Positions 19,460-26,242 of a DNA stretch of 40,132 nucleotides are shown piece by piece. Origin of the DNA: Burkholderiales bacterium (GTDB taxonomy: Bacteria; Pseudomonadota; Gammaproteobacteria; Burkholderiales; Burkholderiaceae_C); assembly GCA_028868305.1 (NCBI GenBank), contig JAGWUS010000035.1:1-40132 (forward strand), given 5' to 3'. The notes under the pieces were generated by a model. The model did not search any database, was not told where the DNA came from, and saw only the letters and a list, made by a program, of their open reading frames with translations. A program made the position numbers and the translations under genes. How positions within the stretch are numbered: position 1 is the first letter of the stretch; each line of letters begins with the position of its first letter.

Positions 19460-19470
19460 CGCAAGTCACA
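19455..19470. promoter_or_regulatory. CRP-consensus palindrome, predicted activator site of the DUF2892 gene
   Basis: TGTGACGCAAGTCACA contains perfect TGTGA-N6-TCACA half-sites. The centre is at 19462.5. A TCTAAT -10-like hexamer lies at 19492-19497, which would put the transcription start at about 19504 and the site at -41.5, the classical class II activator position. It overlaps the stop codon of the Crp-family gene. Confidence 0.6.
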
Positions 19471-19529
19471 TACGCTGAGGCCACCCGGGTGTCTAATCCG
19501 CTTATCCATTTATCCACTGAGGAGTTCAC

Positions 19530-19721
19530 ATGACACAGAATGTTGGCAACATCGAGCGCATCATCCGCATCGTGGCCGGCTTGGTGCTAATTGGCCTGGC
19601 CGCAACCGGCACCGTGGGCTGGTGGGGTTGGCTGGGCATTGTGCCTCTGGCCACCGGTGCGCTTGGCTGGTGCCCACCGTATGCCATCTTTGGCATCAAT
19701 ACCTGCTCCATGAAGAAGTAA
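19530..19721 (+). CDS. DUF2892 small inner-membrane protein (YgaP-like)
   Basis: 63-residue protein of the DUF2892 family: an N-terminal NVGNIERIIRIVAGLVLIG, a WWGWLGIVPLATGALGWCP hairpin and a C-terminal FGINTC. Two membrane helices with the conserved cysteines of the family (GWCP, NTC) are visible. It resembles the membrane part of the YgaP rhodanese protein, without the rhodanese domain. The function is unknown. GAGGAG precedes the ATG. Its upstream region has a CRP-type site at -41.5, pointing to control by the neighbouring Crp-family regulator. Confidence 0.88.
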   Translation: MTQNVGNIERIIRIVAGLVLIGLAATGTVGWWGWLGIVPLATGALGWCPPYAIFGINTCSMKK

Positions 19722-19733
19722 GCACGCCAATTC

Positions 19734-19784
19734 GCTATATTTTTAATAGCTGTTTGTGCATATTCCACGGGGCCCCTGGCCCCG
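19734..19784 (+). repeat. Interspersed repeat, copy C
   Basis: GCTATATTTTTAATAGC core, then TGTTTGTGCATATTCCAC, then a degenerate GGGGCCCCTGGCCCC tail. The tail forms ACGGGG/CCCCGT followed by TTTT, so this copy may also act as the transcription terminator of the DUF2892 gene. Confidence 0.75.
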
Positions 19785-19833
19785 TTTTCCATTGAAGATG
19801 TCCCCAGGGGGTAGCCTTTCCAGTCAAGGATTT

Positions 19834-19848
19834 GTAAAAGCTTGTTAA
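19834..19848 (+). promoter_or_regulatory. CpxR/OmpR-like direct repeat upstream of the glycine-zipper gene
   Basis: GTAAA-AGCTT-GTTAA matches the GTAAA-N5-GTAAA CpxR box with one mismatch. It is about 85 bases before the start codon. A similar site lies upstream of the Spy-like gene. No CpxR gene is in the window. Confidence 0.3.
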
Positions 19849-19861
19849 CCGAGTCATCGTC

Positions 19862-19882
19862 CACTAACGCGCCGCGTTAGTG
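19862..19882. promoter_or_regulatory. 21-base perfect palindrome upstream of the glycine-zipper gene
   Basis: Two 10-base arms, CACTAACGCG and CGCGTTAGTG, flank a single C. It lies 50 bases before the ATG at 19933. It could be an operator for a dimeric repressor or a hairpin in the mRNA leader; there is no T-run, so a terminator is unlikely. Confidence 0.5.
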
Positions 19883-19932
19883 AAGGACAAACCGTCAGGT
19901 CTGGCGGTACGGGCCCCAGGCCCCAAATCCTT

Positions 19933-20523
19933 ATGACAAAAGCTTCTTTCCTGCTACCCACTCCGCGTGTGCGTTTGGCAACCCTGTTTGTCAGCAGCGC
20001 ACTGGCTCTGGCCACCCTGAGCGCACCTGCCCATGCCGACGATATCGGCACCCTGCTGGGTGGTGGCATTGGTGCCGCGGCTGGTGCGGTTGTGGGCCAG
20101 AAGATCGGGGGGCGTAACGGTGCGGTTATTGGTGGAGCCATTGGTGGAGCCACAGGCGCAGCTGTCGGTACCCACGGTCAGGGACAGGGTGGCGCCGTTG
20201 TAGGTGGAGCCATCGGTGGTGCTGCCGGTGCAGCAGTGGGCCAGTCGGTGGGCGGACGCAACGGTGCGGTGCTAGGTGCTGGCGCAGGCGGCGCAGCAGG
20301 TGCCACTATAGGTCGGGGTGTTACCCACCAACAGCAGCCCGGCTACTACGCGCAAGGCCCCAATATGCACGCCTACCCCACAGGCTATTACCAGCCCCCA
20401 CCTCCGCCCCGGGGCAACGGCTGGGACCGCCGTGACGAACGTCACGACCACTGGGACAACCACCATCGCCCCTATGGCCATGGCGATGACCGCGGCCGGG
20501 AGCACAATCGCGACGAAGACTGA
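19933..20523 (+). CDS. Secreted glycine-zipper protein
   Basis: 196-residue exported protein. An N-terminal signal peptide (about 1-35, cleaved after SAPAHA) is followed by glycine-zipper repeats rich in GGAIGGAxGAAVG (about 36-140), which form tightly packed membrane helices. Two units beginning VGQKIGGRNGAVIG and VGQSVGGRNGAVLG are clearly duplicated. The C-terminal 55 residues are rich in proline, histidine, arginine and aspartate (for example RDERHDHWDNHHR) and may bind metal. It resembles outer-membrane or periplasmic YMGG/glycine-zipper proteins; the exact role is unknown. The stop codon abuts that of the convergent rdgC with no gap. Confidence 0.8.
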   Translation: MTKASFLLPTPRVRLATLFVSSALALATLSAPAHADDIGTLLGGGIGAAAGAVVGQKIGGRNGAVIGGAIGGATGAAVGTHGQGQGGAVVGGAIGGAAGAAVGQSVGGRNGAVLGAGAGGAAGATIGRGVTHQQQPGYYAQGPNMHAYPTGYYQPPPPPRGNGWDRRDERHDHWDNHHRPYGHGDDRGREHNRDED

Positions 20524-21429
20524 TCAGCCAGTATTGAGCTCGCCGCCCAGAGCGTCGAGTAGGTCGGGAATGAGTTTGCGCAGCTCACCGGTGGCAATGG
20601 CCACGTCCGTGTCAAATGCGTCGTCCTTGCCGTCGCCTGCAGCACCCGCCCCTTCAAACACCACGTCCAGCACCGCGACTTTTTTTAGCTGCAAGGCTTC
20701 CGTCAGCACAAACGACACATGGTCGTTCCAGGTCAGGGCCAGGCGTGTCGGCACTTTGCCGTTGGCGATGTGCTGGCTGACTTCATCGGTATCCAGCGCG
20801 TGGCGGGTGTAACGTACCACCGCCTTGGATTCATCGGCCGCCTTGAGTTCACACTCCCGGTCCACGCTGAAGCCCTGGGGCGCTTCTTTGGTCGACAACC
20901 AAATGGACATGGCCGCTGCCGGCGACATCTGTGTGTTGATCAGCTGTGGCGCCAGGCCATCGACCGCCTTGATCAGGCAGGTCATCACCTCGTCCGCACG
21001 TGCCTGGCTGCCGGCACTAAGCACCAGCCGCTGCGCTTGCGGATCAATCCAGACCAGCACGCTGGACTGTTTGGTAAAGGCCAGCGGCAACAGACTCAAC
21101 CGCGCATCTTCGCGGATTTCGCGGGCCTCCTTCTTGCCAGGCTTGCGGCCGGTGGTGGCCTCGATGTGCTGCAACTGTTCGTCGGCCTTGCGTTTGACCA
21201 CGGTGCCAGGCAGCACCTTGACCTCGACCATGAGTTGGAGAATCCACTGGCCAGCCACCACTTCCACCAGGGGGCCATGCTCTTCGCCACGGGGAGGAAT
21301 CCAGCCGACGGATTTTTCCTGGGAAGCGGCGCACGCCACAAAACGGTTTTCTTCCAGCGCTAATTCCAGCTTCGCCACGGTCTGCTCCCACACAGAACCG
21401 ATGCGGTACATCATCACAGTCTTGAACAC
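20524..21429 (-). CDS. rdgC: Recombination-associated protein RdgC
   Basis: 301-residue nucleoid-associated, DNA-ring-forming protein that binds duplex DNA and restrains RecA. The length matches E. coli RdgC (303). Recognisable family segments: MFKTVMMYRIGSVW at the start, SVGWIPPRGEE near 41-51, and ARLSLLPLAFTKQSSVLVWI in the middle. The start is the ATG at 21427-21429. It is divergent from the Spy-like gene and convergent with the glycine-zipper gene. In beta- and gammaproteobacteria it is usually a single gene, as here. Confidence 0.95.
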   Translation of the reverse strand: MFKTVMMYRIGSVWEQTVAKLELALEENRFVACAASQEKSVGWIPPRGEEHGPLVEVVAGQWILQLMVEVKVLPGTVVKRKADEQLQHIEATTGRKPGKKEAREIREDARLSLLPLAFTKQSSVLVWIDPQAQRLVLSAGSQARADEVMTCLIKAVDGLAPQLINTQMSPAAAMSIWLSTKEAPQGFSVDRECELKAADESKAVVRYTRHALDTDEVSQHIANGKVPTRLALTWNDHVSFVLTEALQLKKVAVLDVVFEGAGAAGDGKDDAFDTDVAIATGELRKLIPDLLDALGGELNTG

Positions 21430-21455
21430 ACGAATCCTTTGTTACGGTAGCTATT

Positions 21456-21470
21456 TTCACGCATCTTTAC
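21456..21470 (-). promoter_or_regulatory. CpxR-like box between rdgC and the Spy-like gene
   Basis: On the minus strand GTAAA-GATGC-GTGAA matches GTAAA-N5-GTAAA with one mismatch. It lies 103 bases before the Spy-like gene, a family that CpxR controls in enterobacteria. The assignment to a Cpx-type system here is tentative. Confidence 0.3.
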
Positions 21471-21572
21471 AAAGCCTTATCCCAGCGCAATATTGCAGAT
21501 ACATGCTCGGCCGACACTTGTCTCCACTCTGATAGCGACTCCCGCTGCAGTTCAACTTCAAAGGATGTCACC

Positions 21573-22112
21573 ATGAAACCCGTTTTCAAGTCACTTATCG
21601 TTGCGGGGCTGCTGGCCACCGCAGGTTTTGCAGCGTATTCCCAGGGCCCAGGTGGCGGGGGCATGATGGATTGCGATGGTGGTGGCCGCATGGGCCACAT
21701 GAATCCAGAGCGCATGGAAAAGATGATGGCTAGGCGTGCCGAAGACCTCAAGGCCAAACTCAAGATCACTCCCGCCCAGGAAGGCGCTTGGACGGCATTC
21801 ACCGCCTCCATGAAGCCATCTGCAGACATGATGGGCAAACGCCCCGACACTGCAGAACTGGCCAAGCTCACCACCCCTGAGCGCATTGACAAGATGCATG
21901 CCCTGCGTGCGCAGCGCACAGCAGACATGAACGCTGCTATGGACAAGCGCGAAGAAGCGACCAAAACTTTTTACGCCGCGCTGAATGCAGACCAGAAAAA
22001 AGTGTTTGACGCAGAACACGCCAGTATGGGTGATCATGGTCACTGGGGTAGCCACCATGGGCCGATGGGCCCACACGACGGCTCGGGCGCACCAGCAGCA
22101 CCCAAGCAGTAA
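21573..22112 (+). CDS. Spy/CpxP-family periplasmic protein (LTXXQ motif)
   Basis: 179-residue exported protein. The signal peptide spans about residues 1-23 (SLIVAGLLATAGFAAYSQG). The mature part is helical, rich in Met, Arg and Lys, with two variants of the LTxxQ motif (ITPAQ near 67 and LNADQ near 136), the hallmark of Spy/CpxP ATP-independent periplasmic chaperones. The C-terminus is rich in His and Gly (GDHGHWGSHHGPMGPHDG), suggesting metal binding. AAGGATG precedes the ATG. Six bases separate its stop from that of the convergent glutaredoxin-like gene. Confidence 0.85.
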   Translation: MKPVFKSLIVAGLLATAGFAAYSQGPGGGGMMDCDGGGRMGHMNPERMEKMMARRAEDLKAKLKITPAQEGAWTAFTASMKPSADMMGKRPDTAELAKLTTPERIDKMHALRAQRTADMNAAMDKREEATKTFYAALNADQKKVFDAEHASMGDHGHWGSHHGPMGPHDGSGAPAAPKQ

Positions 22113-22118
22113 AGCGGA

Positions 22119-22484
22119 TCAGGCCAGCAACTTTTTGAGTTCTCCGCTGGCAATCAGGGCTTGCAGGTCGGCAGCACCGCCAACCAACGAGCCTTTGACA
22201 AACACCATGGGAAATGTGGGCCAGCCGGTCCACATTTTCAGCGCGTTGCGGCGCCGCCAGGTGTTGAGGTAGTTTCCGTACTCCAGGTATTTGTAGGGCA
22301 CCACTGCAGCGTCCAGCGCAGCACGTGCCTTTTTGGGCATCGGATTGATACCCATACCCACGACCACTACCGGATTTGCAGCCACCGCGGCCTTGACCTC
22401 GTCAACGATATCGCGATGCAGGTTGGCAATCTTTTCACGGATCGCGGGGTGAATCTGGTCTTCATTCAAAATGGCACGGGGCAT
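22119..22484 (-). CDS. Glutaredoxin-fold protein lacking active-site cysteine
   Basis: 121-residue protein related to monothiol glutaredoxins. The conserved cis-proline segment WTGWPTFPMVFVKGSLVGGA, with its GG, is intact, as is the first strand (NPVVVVGMG). However, where Grx4 has its CGFS active site, this protein has NPMPKKAR, and the whole protein contains no cysteine. It cannot do thiol redox chemistry or ligate an Fe-S cluster with its own thiol, so a binding or regulatory role is likely (inference). An ATG start at 22482-22484. It is divergent from the DUF2189 gene across a perfect FNR box, so both may respond to oxygen. Confidence 0.85.
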   Translation of the reverse strand: MPRAILNEDQIHPAIREKIANLHRDIVDEVKAAVAANPVVVVGMGINPMPKKARAALDAAVVPYKYLEYGNYLNTWRRRNALKMWTGWPTFPMVFVKGSLVGGAADLQALIASGELKKLLA

Positions 22485-22536
22485 TAGGCAACTCCGGGTA
22501 GTAACGGATACCCATTATGCGTGGTCACCACTACCA

Positions 22537-22550
22537 TTGATGCATATCAA
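22537..22550. promoter_or_regulatory. Perfect FNR-type box in divergent promoter region
   Basis: TTGAT-GCAT-ATCAA is an exact match to the FNR/ANR consensus. Centre 22543.5. Rightward, a TACACT -10-like hexamer at 22573-22578 predicts a start at about 22585, placing the box at -41.5. Leftward, a CATAAT hexamer lies at 22514-22519, at a less regular distance. Confidence 0.7.
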
Positions 22551-22592
22551 GCAGCCGGGGTGGCTGCGCGAATACACTGCCCATCCTCTGCC

Positions 22593-23441
22593 ATGCCCAC
22601 ATCTTCAACGCCATCTGTCATGCCCGCCGTACGCACTATTGGCATGATGCAACCCCTGATCTGGCTGGTACTGGCCTGGCGCGACATTGTCCGTGCCGGC
22701 TGGATCAGCATCGCTCACGGCCTTGTTCTGGCGGTCGCTGGTGCTTTGATTGTTGGCATTGCACAGCACCGTTTCTGGCTACTCGCAGGCGCCCTATCCG
22801 GTTTCATGGTGATTGCCCCGGTGCTGGCGACCAGCCTGTACGCCTTGAGTCGTGCGCTGGAACGCGGTGAAAAAGCCACCTTCTCCGTAGTACTCAAAAC
22901 CTGGCTGAACTGGCAGAACAGCCACTTCAACAAATGGGGTAACGACTACTGGTGCATGGTGCAGTTTGGTGCCTTGCTGGCGTTGGCCGCAACAGGTTGG
23001 GTACTGACCTCGGCAGCGCTGATTACCCTGCTGGCACCTGTCCCTGTCAACACGCCCCTGGACTTTGTTCGCCAAGTCATGCTGGCACGCAACGGCTGGG
23101 TGTTTGAGCTCTGGCTTGCACTGGGCGGCATCATGGCAGCACCCATGTTTGCCTCGAGCGTAGTGGCCATGCCCCTGTTGCTGGACCGCCGCGTAACGCT
23201 GATGCAGGCCGTACTCATCAGTTGGCAGACCGTACTCACCAATCCCGGCCCCATGGCCTTCTGGGCGGCCCTCATCATGATTTTTACGCTGCTGGGTCTG
23301 GGATCCCTGCTGATCGGCCTGATCGCTGTAGTTCCCATGCTCGGCCATGCCAGCTGGCATGCTTATCGGGCGCTGGTGGATACGTCTTCGATGGAAGCAC
23401 GTGAGTCCAGTGCAGCGCCACTTACCCACAGTTCCCTGTAA
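22593..23441 (+). CDS. DUF2189 integral membrane protein
   Basis: 282-residue inner-membrane protein with about six hydrophobic helices. It matches the DUF2189 family pattern: LAWRDIVRAGWISIAHGLVL near the start, then a long helix, FSVVLKTWLNW, and paired helices to the end. No enzyme motif is seen and the function is unknown; in other bacteria relatives lie near anaerobic or oxidase genes. The start is uncertain: ATGs at 22593, 22620 and 22647 are in frame and none has a good ribosome binding site; a still earlier frame start at 22521 would span the FNR box and promoter, so I reject it. The stop TAA overlaps the ATG of the next gene by one base. Confidence 0.8.
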   Translation: MPTSSTPSVMPAVRTIGMMQPLIWLVLAWRDIVRAGWISIAHGLVLAVAGALIVGIAQHRFWLLAGALSGFMVIAPVLATSLYALSRALERGEKATFSVVLKTWLNWQNSHFNKWGNDYWCMVQFGALLALAATGWVLTSAALITLLAPVPVNTPLDFVRQVMLARNGWVFELWLALGGIMAAPMFASSVVAMPLLLDRRVTLMQAVLISWQTVLTNPGPMAFWAALIMIFTLLGLGSLLIGLIAVVPMLGHASWHAYRALVDTSSMEARESSAAPLTHSSL

Positions 23442-23650
23442 TGTTTGGTTATTCAGAAGAACAGATCGCAAGCTTCGGCCTCACTTTTGGCGTGGGCGGC
23501 TTCATGCTGTACATGCTGTTCATCATCGGCCACCTGGCCTGGGAATCCAAGGCCGGTAAATTCGGCACCTTCGTCATCTTCATCGGACTGGCATTCGGCA
23601 TGGTGGGCTTTGTTGCCAAAGCCATCATCCAGTGGTATCTCGAACGTTAG
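23441..23650 (+). CDS. DUF2788 small membrane protein
   Basis: 69-residue protein with two membrane helices (FGVGGFMLYMLFIIGHLAW and FGTFVIFIGLAFGMVGFVAK) separated by a short charged loop (ESKAGK). It fits the DUF2788 family of betaproteobacteria and pseudomonads, function unknown. It is translationally coupled to the DUF2189 gene through TAATG at 23439-23443, so it is probably part of the same FNR-type regulated transcript. The stop overlaps the convergent NnrU stop by four bases. Confidence 0.85.
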   Translation: MFGYSEEQIASFGLTFGVGGFMLYMLFIIGHLAWESKAGKFGTFVIFIGLAFGMVGFVAKAIIQWYLER

Positions 23651-24225
23651 CCAAACGGACGGATACCAATAAGCAGGCCGTGCAACTTGAAGGCAAAGCC
23701 TGCCCAGGCAGCCACGCCCACAACCAGCGTTATTACCGTCGCCAAAGCGGTTCCGGCGGGGTATTGCGTGCCCAGTGTGCGGTCCCGGCGACGCGCTGCG
23801 ACGTAGTCCAGCACGGCCCAGGCCAGAAATGAGGCAAACAGTACCAGATGCGCCGCACTGCCAGTGGCCATCAAATGGGCCAGTGCCCAACTCTTGACAC
23901 CCAGCACCATGGGGTGGTGGACCCGGGCCTTGATGGCATTGCGCGGTACATAGGCTGCAGCAAGCAAGATAAATGCAATCAGTGTCAGCAGCGATGCCGC
24001 ATGGCGCATGCCCACCGGCGGGGTCCATAGCACCCATGGCGTTTCCCGCGCCACGCCAAAGCCCCAGATGATCAGTGCAAATCCTGCAAGGGACAGGAAC
24101 GAATAAATGCCCTTGTACGCACCCTCTCCCACGCGCGCGCGCATGGCTGTGCGCCAGTCTTCGGCCACGATGCGCACCGAATGCACACCCAAAAAAACCA
24201 CCAGCCCCATTAGCAGATAGACCAT
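23647..24225 (-). CDS. NnrU family membrane protein
   Basis: 192-residue inner-membrane protein with about five or six helices, matching the NnrU family (MVYLLMGLVVFLGVHSVRIV, then GIYSFLSLAGFALIIWGFG). NnrU was first described beside denitrification genes; the family is related to isoprenylcysteine methyltransferase-type and MAPEG-like membrane folds, and its biochemical role is unsettled. It follows the diguanylate cyclase gene by 15 bases on the same strand, so they may be co-transcribed. No nitrate, nitrite or nitric oxide reductase genes are in the window. Confidence 0.88.
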   Translation of the reverse strand: MVYLLMGLVVFLGVHSVRIVAEDWRTAMRARVGEGAYKGIYSFLSLAGFALIIWGFGVARETPWVLWTPPVGMRHAASLLTLIAFILLAAAYVPRNAIKARVHHPMVLGVKSWALAHLMATGSAAHLVLFASFLAWAVLDYVAARRRDRTLGTQYPAGTALATVITLVVGVAAWAGFAFKLHGLLIGIRPFG

Positions 24226-24240
24226 TTTTATGTTCCGTGT

Positions 24241-25800
24241 TCAGGCGCCCAGCACCCGGTTCTTGCCAGCCCGCTTAGCCAGGTACATGGCCTGGTCTGC
24301 GCGTCGGATGGCTTCCATGCCAGTTTCTCCATCGTTCAATTGCGCCACCCCGGCACTGAAGGTAATCAGTATCTTTTCTGCACCGGCCAGAAAAAACCGT
24401 TTGGTCAGTTCCCTCTGCAAACGGGTCATGGCTTCAATACCCTTATCCAGCGGTGTATCTGGCAACAACACTACAAATTCCTCTCCGCCAAAGCGCGCTA
24501 GCGTATCCTGCGGACGCATGCAATCGCGTGCCACTGTAGCCAGATGATTCAGTGCGTTGTCACCCATTGAGTGTCCGAGCGAATCATTGAGTTTTTTGAA
24601 GTTGTCAATATCCAGTAGTGCCATGCTCAAGGGAGTTTCCTTGCGGCGCACGGTGGAAAGTTCACGCTCAAGGGCTTCATCCAGTCCTTTGCGGTTAAGG
24701 GTTCCAGTGAGTGAATCATGCCGTGCCTCTGAACTCACACGGTCAAGCTCCTTGTGCAATTTGACCAGCTCTGCTTCCGTTCTGGTCGCCTGCTCCCGCA
24801 TGGCACTGAGCTCATCACGCGTTGCCAGACTTTCGCTGGCCATGCGGCTGGTAGTCCCTACTACATCCTTAAGCACCGGCGCAATTTCTGCCATGGATTT
24901 AGCCTGTTCAATCAAACGTGCGCTTTCTTCCAACTTATCGTGGTAAATCCCCGTGGACTGCGTCATATCAGACAGGCGCTCTATGAACGAGGCCAGCATG
25001 TCGCGCATTTCGTTCTGGGCGGCCACCGTGCGCTCCTTGGCTTCCTTCTGCTTGAAAATCACGTCCTTGAGACGCCACTCCACGTCATCCAGACGCCGCA
25101 GGCTCAAAGGCGGCGCAGACGCTGTCATCAGTGCCTCCATCTGTCCCTTGAGCCACTGCTCCTCTGGGCTGAGATCAGCAATGTTTTCAAACACCAGATG
25201 CAGCAGTTTCAGCAGGGAGTTGTGAATCTCTGCCTGGTCTTCCGCGACAAACGACAAGCGATGACTGTAGTTCGCCAACATCAATTTCTGGGTCGCGACG
25301 TCGACAGTTGGATCCCTCAGTGCCTTGAGCATAGTGGTCGTCTGCTCCTTGAAACGCTCATCGTCCGTTCCCAATGCCGGCAATACGTATTCGATAAGCC
25401 GGGCAATCTGGGCCATGAACTCAGCCGTCAAGGCCGGTACAACCATCGTCGTTTCACTTGCCACCGTACTGGTCAAGGGCGCATTGCCTGATGGCTGGGC
25501 ATCTGCACTACCCACCGGAACAAAACTCCCATAGGACACCAGGGCGGCTTTCACACCTTCCCAATTCATGCGATCAATAGCGTATTCCAACAGACCACGC
25601 TGTTTTTGCTGGCCTGGTGTTTTGGCAGGCAGCGCCCGGACAATTTCACGCAGGTTGTCCATGGGAAAGTGCGGTACCTGGGGAATGCCCGCAATTTCGT
25701 TGTAGATGGACTGGTAATTCAGCGGTGTGGGCGCAAGCTTGCGCGCAGTCAATTGCTTGAGAGTTTCACGCGCTATTTCAAAAGGTTTCTTGTCGCTCAT
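24241..25800 (-). CDS. Soluble GGDEF diguanylate cyclase with long helical N-terminus
   Basis: 519-residue cytoplasmic protein. Residues 1-345 lack membrane segments and are predominantly helical, with a coiled-coil-like stretch (MREQATRTEAELVKLHKELD) leading into the GGDEF domain. The catalytic motif is GGEEF at about 436-440 in ARFGGEEFVVLLPDTP, with an upstream RPQD inhibitory site (RxxD) five residues before it. It is therefore a likely active, product-inhibited cyclase. The N-terminal part resembles the diguanylate cyclases of Burkholderiales whose sensory domain is undefined. The gene reads away from the AT-rich region at 25801-26242, the opposite direction to minC. Confidence 0.9.
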   Translation of the reverse strand: MSDKKPFEIARETLKQLTARKLAPTPLNYQSIYNEIAGIPQVPHFPMDNLREIVRALPAKTPGQQKQRGLLEYAIDRMNWEGVKAALVSYGSFVPVGSADAQPSGNAPLTSTVASETTMVVPALTAEFMAQIARLIEYVLPALGTDDERFKEQTTTMLKALRDPTVDVATQKLMLANYSHRLSFVAEDQAEIHNSLLKLLHLVFENIADLSPEEQWLKGQMEALMTASAPPLSLRRLDDVEWRLKDVIFKQKEAKERTVAAQNEMRDMLASFIERLSDMTQSTGIYHDKLEESARLIEQAKSMAEIAPVLKDVVGTTSRMASESLATRDELSAMREQATRTEAELVKLHKELDRVSSEARHDSLTGTLNRKGLDEALERELSTVRRKETPLSMALLDIDNFKKLNDSLGHSMGDNALNHLATVARDCMRPQDTLARFGGEEFVVLLPDTPLDKGIEAMTRLQRELTKRFFLAGAEKILITFSAGVAQLNDGETGMEAIRRADQAMYLAKRAGKNRVLGA

Positions 25801-26242
25801 ACCCGCCCCATCAAATCACCACACATTGTCAGGCACAAACTGGTTTGCCAGTAAGTCCTTTTCTAACACGTATACGACGGACTCTGTCAATGTAAAAACC
25901 TGTGCATATATCTCGCATAAGCAGATAGTTATCCACAGGCTTGACGACTAGAGGAAAGTTATCCAATTTCCTACGACAGCACCAACGCAAGGTCACCCAC
26001 ACATCTTGAGATGCTGCAACTCCTTGATTTTGAATGGAAAAAACAGCTTGTCCACAAAAAATGACATTCCTCTAGCTACTACTACTATGGTTTAAATAGA
26101 AAAAAGAAAGTAATACAGACAGAAACATGGACGCAAATAAATACAAATAAAGCTTCTCTGCTTCCCCCTGCATTGGCAAGGCAATCAAGTAAGATTTGGG
26201 CTCTGAAGTGCGCTGCACCTTTTCACCGGTTTGGTTGTCCCC
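25801..26242. other. Candidate chromosomal origin of replication (oriC)
   Basis: This is the only gene-free stretch over 300 bases. DnaA boxes (TTATNCACA): 25901-25909 minus (8/9), 25929-25937 plus (TTATCCACA, 9/9), 25959-25967 plus (7/9), 25993-26001 plus (7/9), 26048-26056 plus (TTGTCCACA, 8/9). CTACTACTACTA at 26076-26087 resembles a DnaA-trio, followed by a 70-base stretch (26091-26160) of 27% GC, a possible unwinding element. Genes diverge on each side, and top-strand G/C bias changes sign across it. An alternative is a DnaA-controlled minC promoter. No dnaA, dnaN or rpmH gene is adjacent. Confidence 0.6.

Noticed and set aside
20041..20320. Repetitive DNA that could be mistaken for a CRISPR-like or tandem repeat array
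   Set aside because: The repeats are imperfect, have no constant spacers and encode glycine-zipper units in frame.
22521..22592. N-terminal extension of the DUF2189 protein
   Set aside because: The extension would place the FNR box and the predicted promoter inside the coding region, and the extra residues do not look like the family's N-terminus.
25801..26242. Reading the DnaA boxes only as a DnaA-controlled promoter for minC
   Set aside because: Kept as an alternative but not preferred, because the CTA run, the AT-rich block, gene divergence, the skew change and the nearby parS together fit an origin better.
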